64,000 nucleotides of DNA from Oligella sp050920755 (lineage in GTDB: Bacteria; Pseudomonadota; Gammaproteobacteria; Burkholderiales; Burkholderiaceae_B). The stretch is taken from NCBI RefSeq assembly GCF_050920755.1, contig NZ_CP158480.1, positions 1,240,001 to 1,304,000 of the forward strand, written 5' to 3'. Below, piece after piece: positions 23,810 through 32,763 of the stretch. Position 1 is the first letter of the stretch. Each line of letters opens with the position of its first letter. Under the pieces are notes generated by a model. It was given only the letters and a program-made list of their open reading frames with translations. It was not told where the DNA came from and did not search any database. The position numbers were made by a program, and so were the translations under genes.

Positions 23810-25921
23810 ATGGCAAAAAGTCGTAATCCTAATAATCAGGGCGGAGATCGTCCCGAACAGATTAATCAAACTACTGATGCAGACATTCTAGATAATGATG
23901 AGCAAGTTGAAGATCAGTTAAATCAGGATGAGGAGCAAGTTTCAGTGAGTACTGAAGAACTACAGCAAGTAGAAACGGTAGCTGAGGCTGATGGCTCACA
24001 GCCGGTTGAGGCGGCAGCGACAGCCTCTACTGAAACACCTAAGAAAAAGGGCAGTAATGCGGTTTGGTACGGTGTGGCTGCGGTTTTAGTGGCTGCTGCC
24101 GTGGGTGGTGTTTATTACTCAAATCAGAGCGAGGAAAAAGGTCTTACGCCGGGCACAGTGAATCAGGCTAGTCCCGGTGCCGGCTCTATTCAAGAGGTGC
24201 CGGCTGATACTCAAGGCTTAGAGAGTAATGATCCCCCATTAAGCGCAGACGAGGTGCCGGAGCCGAGTTCTTCCGACGCTTTTAACACCGAGATGGGTGA
24301 GGAGGAGTCCAAAGCGAATTTTATGGGCGGTCAAGCAACACCGACAGACGCTACCGCCACCGTTGAATCATCCGCTGCGCCGATAAATGGCGCCGCTGAT
24401 GACGTAGCCAGTGCAGCTGATGTGGTTGAGCATCAAAGCGGTGTGGAAATGAGCAATGAATCTTCCGAGTCTTCCGCGTCTTCTGAGGCTGTTGAGGCTG
24501 AGCAGTCATCTGACGACACGGCTGCAGCAGAGGATGAGGTATCCGGTGAAAGGGGCCCCATAGTAAGCCCTGAAGTTGGTATTGGTGCGTTTGAGCAGGA
24601 AGAGCTTGCCAAAGGCGAGATGGATAAGGAGGATATGACCTCAACCGATGCGCCCAATGCCGAACACACACCTGCGGCCGAAGTGCGCGAGCAAGCAGGT
24701 AGCGACAGCGCTGAATCAGCCGAGCATGCAACGGCAACAGAGGCGACAAGTGAGCCCGAGACTTTGCCTGAGCCTAGCACGGATGAGCCTAAAGCTGAGA
24801 CCTCTTCAGAAGCAACGTTTCCGCCGCCGACCAGTGCTGAAGATAGCACCATGACAACAGATAACCCTGCGGCTGACACTGGAGTGAAAGACACCGTCAA
24901 TGAGTCTGATGCCGCTGCTAGCGACACTACGGCACGTGAATCTGAAGCTATCGCAGATACCCATCCGGCGCCGATGGCTGATCCTAATGTATTAGCTCAA
25001 TTAGAGCGTGAGTATGAGCTGATTAATGTCCGTCAGCAACAGGAAATTCGTCGCTTACAGGAGGAATTAAGCGGTATGCAGCAGCATTTGCAAGATCAAA
25101 ATGCCGGTGCTGAAAATTTGTTGCTGAATGATATTTCTCGTTTAATGCAGTCTGCTGAAAATGAATTGCATTTTAACGGTAATGTGCCTAATGCGGTATC
25201 CATATTGTCGGTTGCTCAACGTTTAGCAGCCGAATCTAAAAACAGAATGTTGGATGGTTTGGTCGGCGCTATCGGTGCTGATATTGTGGCCTTAAAGTCC
25301 AATGAAACAGCGACCGTTGATGATATGTTTAAGCAGGTGCAGCAGGTGGCTACGTTGATTGATACGGCGCCATTAAATACGCCTGATTATGCGTCCCATA
25401 GCCAATTGATGCTACCTACAGTTAAAGAGGCTGAGCCGGGCACTGAAAGTGTGGCGAGCACTGAAGCTGCGGAGGCTGATACTCAGCTTGCTGCCGATGC
25501 CAAGTGGTACGACCGTGCTTGGTCACAAACCAAGGTCTATGCTTCTAAAGCTTATGATGCGGTTGCCAGTGATTTAGGTGATTTAGTGAGAGTGGAAAAG
25601 CTCTCTGATCCTGATTCCGGTTTGTTGTCAGCAGAGCAGGCGGGCATTATGCGTAATAACTTAAAGATGCAGTTAAGCTTTGCTCAGCAGGGTCTGATGA
25701 GCAGACAGCAGGGGGTTTGGCAAACTTCACTGATGACCGTGGAGCAGGCTCTTGATCAGTATTTTCGTGCCGATGCTGCTGAAACAACGCAAGCCAAAAT
25801 GCTTTTAGCTGAATTAAGAAAGGCTTCGGTGCAGCCCTCAATGCCGGATATTTCACATAGCCGACGCGCCTTATCCGAAACTTATGAACAGCTTCGTGTT
25901 CAGCGTTCAATTCAGGAGTAA
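23810..25921 (+). CDS. hemX: HemX-like membrane protein with long acidic linker
   Basis: The C-terminal 320 residues fit the HemX family. A coiled coil (LEREYELINVRQQQEIRRLQ, about 395-430) is followed by helical repeats, including SAENELHFNGNVPNAVSIL and FAQQGLMSRQQGVWQTSL. One membrane helix lies at about residues 84-103. Between them are some 280 residues rich in Glu, Asp, Ala, Ser and Thr with almost no hydrophobics, probably a disordered periplasmic linker. At 703 residues it is far longer than typical HemX (about 350-400). HemX sits beside hemY in many proteobacteria, but its role is unclear. It is named a methyltransferase in some databases although the domain lacks SAM motifs. Confidence 0.85.
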   Translation: MAKSRNPNNQGGDRPEQINQTTDADILDNDEQVEDQLNQDEEQVSVSTEELQQVETVAEADGSQPVEAAATASTETPKKKGSNAVWYGVAAVLVAAAVGGVYYSNQSEEKGLTPGTVNQASPGAGSIQEVPADTQGLESNDPPLSADEVPEPSSSDAFNTEMGEEESKANFMGGQATPTDATATVESSAAPINGAADDVASAADVVEHQSGVEMSNESSESSASSEAVEAEQSSDDTAAAEDEVSGERGPIVSPEVGIGAFEQEELAKGEMDKEDMTSTDAPNAEHTPAAEVREQAGSDSAESAEHATATEATSEPETLPEPSTDEPKAETSSEATFPPPTSAEDSTMTTDNPAADTGVKDTVNESDAAASDTTARESEAIADTHPAPMADPNVLAQLEREYELINVRQQQEIRRLQEELSGMQQHLQDQNAGAENLLLNDISRLMQSAENELHFNGNVPNAVSILSVAQRLAAESKNRMLDGLVGAIGADIVALKSNETATVDDMFKQVQQVATLIDTAPLNTPDYASHSQLMLPTVKEAEPGTESVASTEAAEADTQLAADAKWYDRAWSQTKVYASKAYDAVASDLGDLVRVEKLSDPDSGLLSAEQAGIMRNNLKMQLSFAQQGLMSRQQGVWQTSLMTVEQALDQYFRADAAETTQAKMLLAELRKASVQPSMPDISHSRRALSETYEQLRVQRSIQE

Positions 25922-25923
25922 CA

Positions 25924-27270
25924 ATGAAAACAGTCATTAAATTACTCTTATTAATAGCCGTTGCCGTTTTTGCCGCCGTCAATCTGCAAGACACAAGCGG
26001 TTATGTCAGTCTGGTGATTAACGATGAGCGACGTACCGTCAGTTTAATTGTCGGTGTACTGATTTTAGTATTGGTGTTTTTTGTCGTTTATCTTATTTTG
26101 CGTATTATTTCACGTTTACTTAATGCGCCAAAAAGCTTTGATGAGTGGCGTGATAAGCGTCGTACGCGTCGAGATTTAGGTTTGCTTGAGCGCGGTTGGA
26201 TGGGTTGGCTTGAAGGTCGCGTGGATGTCGCTGAAAAGGACTTTAATAAGCTGCATAGCAAAACGCATAGCGAACAACGACAAGTTTTAGCCAGTCTGGC
26301 AGCAGCTAAAGCCGCTCATCAGGTTAATGATGACTTTAAGCGCGATGAGATGTTGGAACTAAGCTTGAAAAAAGCCATGAGTTATCCTGAGCTTTATGAT
26401 GCCGCAGTGACGGTCAAAGCCGAGATCTTATTAGATCAGCGTAAGAGCGATGAAGCGATTTTGATTCTCGAAAAGCTTAATGAAGCGCATCCTAACCAGA
26501 TTCATATTCGTAAACTCCTATTGCGGGCCTATAAGCAGGCCGGTCGTTTACGTGAGGTGATCAAGGAAGCGCGCTATCTTCTCAAAAAGAAGAAAATCGA
26601 TGTTAATTATGCTGAAAATCTGATTGAAACGTCGGCAAATACCATTATTTCATCACCGTCGGAGATGCTTTGGGAGTCGGTTTATGAGCAGCTAAGCAGT
26701 GAAGAGCAGAGCCGTCCCGCCATCGCCATCTCGGCTTCGCGTCGTTATGCCGATAGAAATGACTATAAGCAGGTAATGAAGGTATTGGAAAAAGCTTACG
26801 AGGCGGAGTATAACCCATTGATTTTGGATGAGTACTTATCGCTAAATGCCAAGGAATATCAAGCTCAACGCTTGGCGAAGGTGCAGAAGTGGTTGGAAAA
26901 TGATCCTGAAAATCCGGATTTACTTCGTGCGGCCGGTCATTTGTGCTTATTAGAACAGTTATGGGGACAGGCTGAGCGTTATCTGAATATGAGCCTAGCC
27001 AGAAAAGCCGATCCACGTACGCATGCTTTATTGGGTACTTTGTATGATCGTTTGTCCAAGCCTGAAGAGGCACTTAAACATTGGCGTCAAGGCTCTTCAG
27101 CCGTGATCGTGTTGCCGGGAGCGTCAGCATTGCCATCTGCCGATACCCGAAACGATCCGTTGAATCCACCGGATATGAAGAATCTTGATGCACCTGATGA
27201 TCACTTTATTTCATCACGTGCTAAATTGCAGACCATTGATAAAGATGAGATCGCAGAGGATAAAGCCTAA
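25924..27270 (+). CDS. hemY: HemY, TPR-containing inner-membrane protein
   Basis: Two N-terminal membrane helices (about residues 3-21 and 40-62) precede a HemY_N domain with LERGWMGWLEGRVDVAEKDF and several TPR-like repeats across residues 90-400. HemY proteins of this type are linked by position to late tetrapyrrole synthesis but are not protoporphyrinogen oxidases; the shared name is a known source of confusion. AGGAG overlaps the end of hemX and the ATG follows the stop after two bases, so translation is probably coupled. Confidence 0.88.
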   Translation: MKTVIKLLLLIAVAVFAAVNLQDTSGYVSLVINDERRTVSLIVGVLILVLVFFVVYLILRIISRLLNAPKSFDEWRDKRRTRRDLGLLERGWMGWLEGRVDVAEKDFNKLHSKTHSEQRQVLASLAAAKAAHQVNDDFKRDEMLELSLKKAMSYPELYDAAVTVKAEILLDQRKSDEAILILEKLNEAHPNQIHIRKLLLRAYKQAGRLREVIKEARYLLKKKKIDVNYAENLIETSANTIISSPSEMLWESVYEQLSSEEQSRPAIAISASRRYADRNDYKQVMKVLEKAYEAEYNPLILDEYLSLNAKEYQAQRLAKVQKWLENDPENPDLLRAAGHLCLLEQLWGQAERYLNMSLARKADPRTHALLGTLYDRLSKPEEALKHWRQGSSAVIVLPGASALPSADTRNDPLNPPDMKNLDAPDDHFISSRAKLQTIDKDEIAEDKA

Positions 27271-27300
27271 GCTATGGCTTAGCTTAATATTTTAATTATT
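27267..27300 (+). terminator. Terminator candidate after hemY
   Basis: CTAAGC-tatg-GCTTAG is a compact 6-bp hairpin overlapping the hemY stop, followed by an AT-rich, T-heavy tract. Confidence 0.45.
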
Positions 27301-27333
27301 TTTGATTTTTTCTTCTTAATTTTGAGGTGAATG

Positions 27334-27864
27334 ATGAGCTTAGTAAATGTTCCGGCCGGTAGCAATACGCCTGACGAGTTCAATGTTGTGATTGAAATTC
27401 CGATGAATTCCGATCCTATTAAGTATGAGATCTGTGAAGAAACCGGTGCGCTTTTGGTGGATCGTATTATGCTTGCGGCCATGCACTATCCTTTGAACTA
27501 CGGCTATATTCCACAAACTTTATCCTTGGATGGTGATCCGGTGGATGTTTTAGTTAAAACACCTTATCCGATTCAAGCCGGCGCAGTGATCAAATGTCGT
27601 ACCATCGGTGTTCTGGAAATGGAAGACGAAGCGGGTGTGGATGCTAAGTTAATCGCGGTTCCGGTTGATAAGCTTTACCCTGTGTATGCTTCTATTCAAA
27701 CGATTGAGGATTTACCGGAGCTTGAGCGTGCTCAGATTAAGCATTTCTTTGAGCATTACAAAGACTTGGAAAAGGGTAAATGGGTTAAAGTGACCGGTTG
27801 GAATACGGCAGAGGTTGCTAAAAAAGAAATTACGGCCAGTGTTGAGCGCTTTAACGCTAAATAA
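27334..27864 (+). CDS. ppa: Inorganic pyrophosphatase (family I)
   Basis: Ppa hydrolyses pyrophosphate and drives biosynthetic reactions. The family-I signature is DGDPVDVLV, with YGYIPQTL before it and DAKLIAVP after. The C-terminal half has FEHYKDLEKGKWVKVTGW. The length of 176 is typical. Two adjacent ATGs occur at 27331 and 27334; the second is better spaced from GAGGTG and gives MSLVNVPAG. Confidence 0.97.
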   Translation: MSLVNVPAGSNTPDEFNVVIEIPMNSDPIKYEICEETGALLVDRIMLAAMHYPLNYGYIPQTLSLDGDPVDVLVKTPYPIQAGAVIKCRTIGVLEMEDEAGVDAKLIAVPVDKLYPVYASIQTIEDLPELERAQIKHFFEHYKDLEKGKWVKVTGWNTAEVAKKEITASVERFNAK

Positions 27865-27888
27865 TCTATACTTGCTTTTTTTAACCCC

Positions 27889-27926
27889 AAAAGCTGCATC
27901 CTTTCGGTGCGGCTTTTGCTGTTTTA
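27889..27926 (+). terminator. Intrinsic terminator after ppa
   Basis: AAAAGCTGCATC pairs with GGTGCGGCTTTT (two G-U pairs) around CTTTC, with a further TTTT a few bases behind. Confidence 0.72.
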
Positions 27927-28072
27927 GGCGCATGGCAAGCTGTCGTTAATAATTAGTTATCGATCTAAACCTTTCGTAATTTTATCTACTTGAGAGATCG
28001 CTTATACTTAAATCAACCAAAGTTTTTAGGTTTAAACTTAAATTAAATTAAATCAATCAAGGAGTAAAAACC

Positions 28073-28441
28073 ATGAAGTTGAATGTTTTTGTTGCCTCAT
28101 TATTTGTCAGTGTTGCCCTAGTCGCTTGTAGTGACGGCACGCCAAGCGATGGTACTAACAACACGGCAGAAGCGCCGGCATCTCCGGTGGAATCAATTGT
28201 TGCTGAGACTGTCACTGAGAAGGATGCCAAAATCCCTGGCGAGTGTGCTGAGTACTTCGAAGCAGTAGATGCATTTGTAGTTAAATATCCTGAAGCGGCT
28301 ACGACTTATCAAGAGAAAGTGGACAATCTGAAAAAGCAGTTGAACGATGCGGCTATGGATGATATGCAGGCATTCGCCCCAACTTGTGAGACAGAACATG
28401 CAGCGTTTAAACAGGCTATTGCTTCCATGCCTCAGCAATAA
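28073..28441 (+). CDS. Small lipoprotein, paralog of the next secreted gene
   Basis: A lipoprotein signal ends in LVAC (Cys19). After a Thr/Ala/Pro-rich linker comes a domain of about 68 residues: GECAEYFEAVDAFVVKYPEA, then TTYQEKVDNLKKQLND and APTCETEHAAFKQAIASM. Two Cys are placed so they could form a disulfide. The domain aligns end to end with that of the protein at 28800 and resembles the uncharacterised DUF5339 proteins as I recall them; this needs a search. AAGGAG precedes the ATG. Function is unknown, and the likely location is the periplasmic face of a membrane. Confidence 0.8.
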   Translation: MKLNVFVASLFVSVALVACSDGTPSDGTNNTAEAPASPVESIVAETVTEKDAKIPGECAEYFEAVDAFVVKYPEAATTYQEKVDNLKKQLNDAAMDDMQAFAPTCETEHAAFKQAIASMPQQ

Positions 28442-28464
28442 TTAAATAAATTTTATTTTAAAGG

Positions 28465-28499
28465 AATGGCTGTGCTTTTGATCGTGCAGCTATTTTATT
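28465..28499 (+). terminator. Terminator candidate after the small lipoprotein gene
   Basis: AATGGCTG pairs with CAGCTATT (one G-U pair) around 14 bases and is followed by TTATTG. The U-tract is short. Confidence 0.5.
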
Positions 28500-28799
28500 G
28501 ATAGGTAAGGATTGATAGTTCTAAATTAATTGCACCTTCGTATCATTAAGAAAGTACTGTCGGTGTAGGAGTTAATTTACTGCTTTCAATATGAGGCTAG
28601 GGTATAGGCTCGCTGTGAGATCTTAAAGTTAACTTAATAGCGCCTAAATCCAAGCTTCCTTTATACGCGTAAAGCTACTTAATAAGTCTATCAGATTCAT
28701 TTGCCCGTCACATTAATGTAGTCTTGATGACACACTACTGTCATATTGATGTGTAATTATTAAATGGATTTTGTGTTAACCATCAAAAAGGTAGAAAGT
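28500..28799. other. Intergenic region with clustered palindromes
   Basis: No gene is seen in these 300 bases. Close to the next gene lie ACATTAATGT (28710-28719, perfect palindrome) and TGACA-cactac-TGTCA (28728-28743). A larger imperfect pair CACATTAATGTA / CATATTGATGTG (28709-28720 and 28742-28753, nine of twelve matching) brackets the second. These look like regulator sites before the second paralog. A strong -35/-10 pair is not evident. Confidence 0.4.
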
Positions 28800-29060
28800 A
28801 TGAAACTAAAGTTATTAACTGCAGCCGTTTTATGTTCAGCATCTTTTGCGGCTAATGCGGCGGATTTGCCTAAAGCATGTGAAGATTACTTCACTGCAGT
28901 AGAGGAGTTCGGTAAAAAGTATCCTCAGGTTGCTGATACTTACAAACAAATGGTTGAGACGACTAAGCAGCAATTAAACAGCACTCCCGATAAGTCCATG
29001 TTAGCTCCGGGTTGTGAGCAGGCTTTAGAGTCTTTCAAACAATCAACTGCCAACATGTAA
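28800..29060 (+). CDS. Small periplasmic protein, soluble paralog
   Basis: This 86-residue product has a cleavable signal peptide (about residues 1-20, ending ANAA) and a short domain, LPKACEDYFTAVEEFGKKYP, then TYKQMVETTKQQLNS and APGCEQALESFKQSTANM. It matches the lipoprotein encoded just upstream over its whole mature length, including both Cys. The frame is open from 28764, but the ATG at 28800 begins the signal peptide and has AAAGG ahead. It is probably a recent tandem duplicate that differs by lacking the lipobox. Function is unknown; DUF5339-like by recollection. Confidence 0.8.
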   Translation: MKLKLLTAAVLCSASFAANAADLPKACEDYFTAVEEFGKKYPQVADTYKQMVETTKQQLNSTPDKSMLAPGCEQALESFKQSTANM

Positions 29061-29084
29061 GCAAATTATTGTTTGAACATAAAA

Positions 29085-29125
29085 TAACAGCTGTTATTCA
29101 AGCGAATGACAGCTGTATTTTTTTG
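29085..29125. terminator. Strong bidirectional terminator
   Basis: A long stem pairs ATAACAGCTGTTATTC with GAATGACAGCTGTAT (one bulged A, one G-U). A seven-T run follows on the plus strand, and a T-rich tract follows on the minus strand. It serves the secreted-protein gene and the convergent valS. Confidence 0.85.
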
Positions 29126-29142
29126 CGCCTTAAGTCCGGGCT

Positions 29143-31983
29143 TTAACCGGCTAGCTTAGCCATTTGCTCCTTAACTTGCGCTAATTGCTCACCAAACTTC
29201 AGTACACGCTCTTTTTCCTGCTCCACCACAGCGATTGGGGCTTTGCTGACAAAGTTTTGGTTATTCAGCTTGCCTTGTGCTTTGGCAATTTCACCCTCTA
29301 AGCGTTGAGCCTCTTTATTTAAACGAGCCAGCTCGGCGTCTTTATCAATTTCTACCTTAAGCATTAATTGACTTTGACCTAAGCTTTGAACCGGGAAACC
29401 CAGATCAGGTAACTCGTTCACAATCTGTACTTCGCTAAGCTTGGCAAGAGTTTTCAGATAAGGGGCAAAGGTGTTAAGCTTATCCGCATCACCGACGGCC
29501 AGTAAAGGCACGCGTTCAGCAGGGGAGAGCTGCATTTCGCCACGTAAAACACGAATGGCCTCCACATGCGCTTTCAGATCTTCAGCCATGGCAATGGCAT
29601 CTTCATCAATTAAGCTATCATTTGGCTGCGGGTAGGGCTGGATGCTGATGGAGGTCTTTTGAGATTTTGCCATTACACCGGCAGCCAATGCGACTTTTTG
29701 CCACAACTCCTCAGTGATAAAGGGAATGACCGGATGTGCGATGCGTAATAACGACTCCAGTACATTAATCAAGGTACGCCGTGTACCGCGCTGCTGAGCT
29801 TGATTTTCATTTTGCAACTGAACCTTGGCCATTTCCAAGTACCAGTCACAATAAATATCCCAAACAAAATGATAAACCGCATTGGCCAGGATATCGAAAC
29901 GATAGTCCGCAAAAGCTTTAGCAACGACCTTTTTGAATTTATGTAATTCACTGATAATCCAGCGATCTACAAAGCTTAGTTCAAACTCGGATTTGCCGAG
30001 ATGATGACCCTCGACATTCATTAATACGAAACGAGTCGCATTCCACAATTTATTGCAGAAGTTACGATAACCGCCACAGCGATTTAAGTCGAAATTCATA
30101 TTGCGACCCGGCGTGGCATAGGCGGCCATGGTAAAGCGCAACGCATCGGCACCATAGGCCTCAATACCGTTAGGGAAGTTGGCACGTGTGGTTTTCTCAA
30201 TTTGGGCTGCTTGTTGAGGATTCATCAAGCCTTGAGTACGCTTGTTGATAAGCGTTTCGAGATCCACACCATCAATAATATCGACCGGATCCAAGGTATT
30301 ACCCTTGGATTTAGACATTTTCTGACCTTGTGCATCTAAAATCAGGCCGTGAATATATACCTGCTTAAAGGGAATCTGGCCGGTTAAATGCTTGCTCATC
30401 ATAATCATACGAGCAACCCAGAAGAAAATAATATCAAAACCGGTCACCAGTACATTGGACGGCATATAGCGGCTGTAATCAGATGTTTTTTCAGGCCAAC
30501 CCATGGTCGTAAACGGTACCAACGCCGAGGAGAACCACGTGTCAAGCACATCCTCGTCACGTGTGAGCGGACCCTCAACGCCGGCTTTTTTAGCTTGCTT
30601 GTGCGCTTCACCTTCAGTGCGGGCAACAAAGACCTGACCGTCTTCACTGTACCAAGCCGGAATCTGATGTCCCCACCATAGCTGACGGGAAATGCACCAG
30701 TCTTGGATATTATTAAGCCATTGATTGTAGGTATTTACCCAATTTTCAGGGTGGAACTTGATTTCACCGCTACTGACCGCTTCCAGTGCCACCTCGGTAA
30801 TGCTTTTGCCGGGGTTAAATGTACCCTCCGGAGCGGGCTTGGACATGGCCACAAACCATTGGTCTGTCAGCATAGGTTCAAGCACCGTTTTGGTGCGGTC
30901 GCCGCGTGGCACCATCAATTTATGAGGCTTGATTTCAGCTAATAAATCCAGCGCTTTTAAAGCCTCTAAAATGGCGTTGCGTGCCTCAAAGCGATCCATG
31001 CCCTGATACTGTGTCGGGGCATTTTCGTTAATTTTAGCGTCCAGGGTCAGGATATTAATCATTTCCAGACCGTGGCGCTGACCCACGGCGTAGTCATTAA
31101 AGTCATGTGCCGGTGTGACCTTAACCACGCCGGTACCGAATTCCTTGTCCACATAATCGTCAGCAATAACCGGAATAATACGATTGCTGATCGGTAGAAG
31201 TACTTCCTTACCGATTAGATGACAGTAACGCTCATCCTCGGGATGAACCATCACTGCGGCGTCGCCGAGCATGGTTTCAGGACGGGTGGTAGCAACCACT
31301 AAATGCGTCAAATCACCGACCGGTTCAACCAGCGGGTAGCGAATATGCCAAAGTAGGCCATTTTCCTCGGTATTTTCTACCTCTAAATCAGAAACGGCTG
31401 TACCGAGTACCGGGTCCCAGTTGACCAAGCGCTTACCGCGATAAATCAAACCCTGCTCATAAAGGCGTACAAAGGTCTCAATCACACCCTTACTCATACG
31501 CTCGTCCATCGTGAAGTACTCGCGACTCCAATCAGCCGAAGAGCCTAAACGACGGAACTGAGACATCATGGTGTTGCCGGACTTTTCCTTCCAGTCCCAA
31601 ACACAGTCGATAAACTTCTTGCGACCTAAATCATGGCGCGATATTCTTTGCGCATCCAATTGACGTTCAACCACAATCTGTGTCGCAATCCCTGCGTGGT
31701 CGGTACCGGGTACGAAAACCGTGTCACAACCGAGCATGCGATGATAGCGGATTAAACTGTCCATCACCGTTTGGTTAAAGGCGTGACCCATATGTAGGGT
31801 GCCGGTAACGTTTGGGGGAGGGAACTGAATGGTGTAAGGCTTGCCGCTTTCAGGTGAAGTGGTTTGGGTAAACTGTCCCGCTTTAAAAATACCTAATTCA
31901 TTCCATCGATCATACCAAGAAGACTCGATATTTTTAGGCTCAAAACTTTTGGCAAGTTCATCACTAAGAGGGGTTTGATTCAT
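29143..31983 (-). CDS. valS: Valyl-tRNA synthetase
   Basis: This class-I synthetase charges tRNA-Val. The HIGH-type motif is in PPPNVTGTLHMGHA (near 55), and the KMSKS loop is KMSKSKGNTLDP (near 557). The editing domain lies between them (WHIRYPLVEPVGDLTHLVV and ATTRPETMLGDAAVMV). The C-terminal coiled-coil tRNA arm is rich in Leu, Lys and Glu. At 946 residues it is standard. GACGGAAATC precedes the ATG. It stands alone on the minus strand. Confidence 0.98.
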   Translation of the reverse strand: MNQTPLSDELAKSFEPKNIESSWYDRWNELGIFKAGQFTQTTSPESGKPYTIQFPPPNVTGTLHMGHAFNQTVMDSLIRYHRMLGCDTVFVPGTDHAGIATQIVVERQLDAQRISRHDLGRKKFIDCVWDWKEKSGNTMMSQFRRLGSSADWSREYFTMDERMSKGVIETFVRLYEQGLIYRGKRLVNWDPVLGTAVSDLEVENTEENGLLWHIRYPLVEPVGDLTHLVVATTRPETMLGDAAVMVHPEDERYCHLIGKEVLLPISNRIIPVIADDYVDKEFGTGVVKVTPAHDFNDYAVGQRHGLEMINILTLDAKINENAPTQYQGMDRFEARNAILEALKALDLLAEIKPHKLMVPRGDRTKTVLEPMLTDQWFVAMSKPAPEGTFNPGKSITEVALEAVSSGEIKFHPENWVNTYNQWLNNIQDWCISRQLWWGHQIPAWYSEDGQVFVARTEGEAHKQAKKAGVEGPLTRDEDVLDTWFSSALVPFTTMGWPEKTSDYSRYMPSNVLVTGFDIIFFWVARMIMMSKHLTGQIPFKQVYIHGLILDAQGQKMSKSKGNTLDPVDIIDGVDLETLINKRTQGLMNPQQAAQIEKTTRANFPNGIEAYGADALRFTMAAYATPGRNMNFDLNRCGGYRNFCNKLWNATRFVLMNVEGHHLGKSEFELSFVDRWIISELHKFKKVVAKAFADYRFDILANAVYHFVWDIYCDWYLEMAKVQLQNENQAQQRGTRRTLINVLESLLRIAHPVIPFITEELWQKVALAAGVMAKSQKTSISIQPYPQPNDSLIDEDAIAMAEDLKAHVEAIRVLRGEMQLSPAERVPLLAVGDADKLNTFAPYLKTLAKLSEVQIVNELPDLGFPVQSLGQSQLMLKVEIDKDAELARLNKEAQRLEGEIAKAQGKLNNQNFVSKAPIAVVEQEKERVLKFGEQLAQVKEQMAKLAG

Positions 31984-32339
31984 TTGATTTCCGTCGTTAA
32001 ATACTGGCTTAATTCAAGTTATAGAAATAATGCTTTTTCTTTATCATGCTCTATTTTAAAGTGTAAGAGCTAGTGTTTGCATGCTAAAATGATGGATTAT
32101 GTAAAACAGCTCAAATCACGCACAAAATACTCATAAAGTGCTTATTAAGTATGCCTAAAACCACGCTTAATAAGTACTTGATATCACTTAATAAAGTGGG
32201 CTTAATTGCTGATGCACGATGATAATCGCCGATTTAATCATGACATTATGGCATTAAGTTCCGTTTTTCTTAAGGTTCTGTGCCGTTTGAGCTTTTTTAT
32301 CTGTATTTTTTAACATTAAAATTTTTTTGGGAGCAAATT
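31984..32339. other. Divergent valS-ndk intergenic region with stacked inverted repeats
   Basis: No gene is seen. Arms AAGTGCTTATTAAG (32136-32149) and CTTAATAAGTACTT (32166-32179) pair over 14 positions with one G-U. Directly after, CACTT-aata-AAGTG (32185-32198) is a perfect hairpin sharing the CTTAATAA core. The region is AT-rich and must hold promoters for both genes, but I cannot pick a confident pair. No T-box leader is visible before valS. Confidence 0.5.
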
Positions 32340-32747
32340 ATGTCGGTTGAACGTACCCTATCTATTATCAAACCTGATGCAGTCGCCAAAAACGTGATCG
32401 GTGAGATTATTTATCGCTTTGAAAAAGCCGGTCTTAAAGTGGTTGAAGCTAAAATGGTCCAATTATCTCGCGCAGATGCCGAAGGTTTCTACGCAGTTCA
32501 TAAAGAGCGTCCTTTCTTTAACGACTTGGTTGAGTTCATGATTTCCGGCCCGGTTTTTGTGCAGGTTTTAGAGGGTGAAAATGCCATCGCTAAAAACCGC
32601 GAATTGATGGGTGCTACCAATCCTAAAGAAGCTGCTCCGGGTACTATCCGTGCCGATTTTGCCGAGAGCATCGATGCAAACGCAGTACACGGTTCAGATG
32701 CTCCTGAAACCGCTGCTGTTGAAATTGAGTACTTCTTCGGTAAGTAA
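32340..32747 (+). CDS. ndk: Nucleoside-diphosphate kinase
   Basis: Ndk moves the terminal phosphate between nucleoside triphosphates and diphosphates through a phosphohistidine. It begins ERTLSIIKPDAVAKN and has ELMGATNPKEAAPGTIRADF and the active-site His117 in NAVHGSD. The frame is open from 32280, but GGGAGC ahead of the ATG at 32340 and the family length (135) fix the start. It leads the conserved block that ends at purA. Confidence 0.98.
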   Translation: MSVERTLSIIKPDAVAKNVIGEIIYRFEKAGLKVVEAKMVQLSRADAEGFYAVHKERPFFNDLVEFMISGPVFVQVLEGENAIAKNRELMGATNPKEAAPGTIRADFAESIDANAVHGSDAPETAAVEIEYFFGK

Positions 32748-32763
32748 TCCGATTTCTATTTCA

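Noticed and set aside
24351..24927. Long minus-strand open frames opposite hemX
   Set aside because: They arise from the biased composition of the acidic linker, give low-complexity proteins and have no ribosome sites.
23810..25921. HemX as a functional uroporphyrinogen-III methyltransferase
   Set aside because: No SAM-binding motifs of that enzyme family are present; the name in databases is historical.
26645..27073. A 142-codon minus-strand frame opposite hemY
   Set aside because: It lies wholly within a well-supported gene and shows no domain-like sequence.
31984..32100. T-box leader before valS
   Set aside because: No T-box core sequence is visible and the leader is short; T-boxes are also rare outside Gram-positive bacteria.
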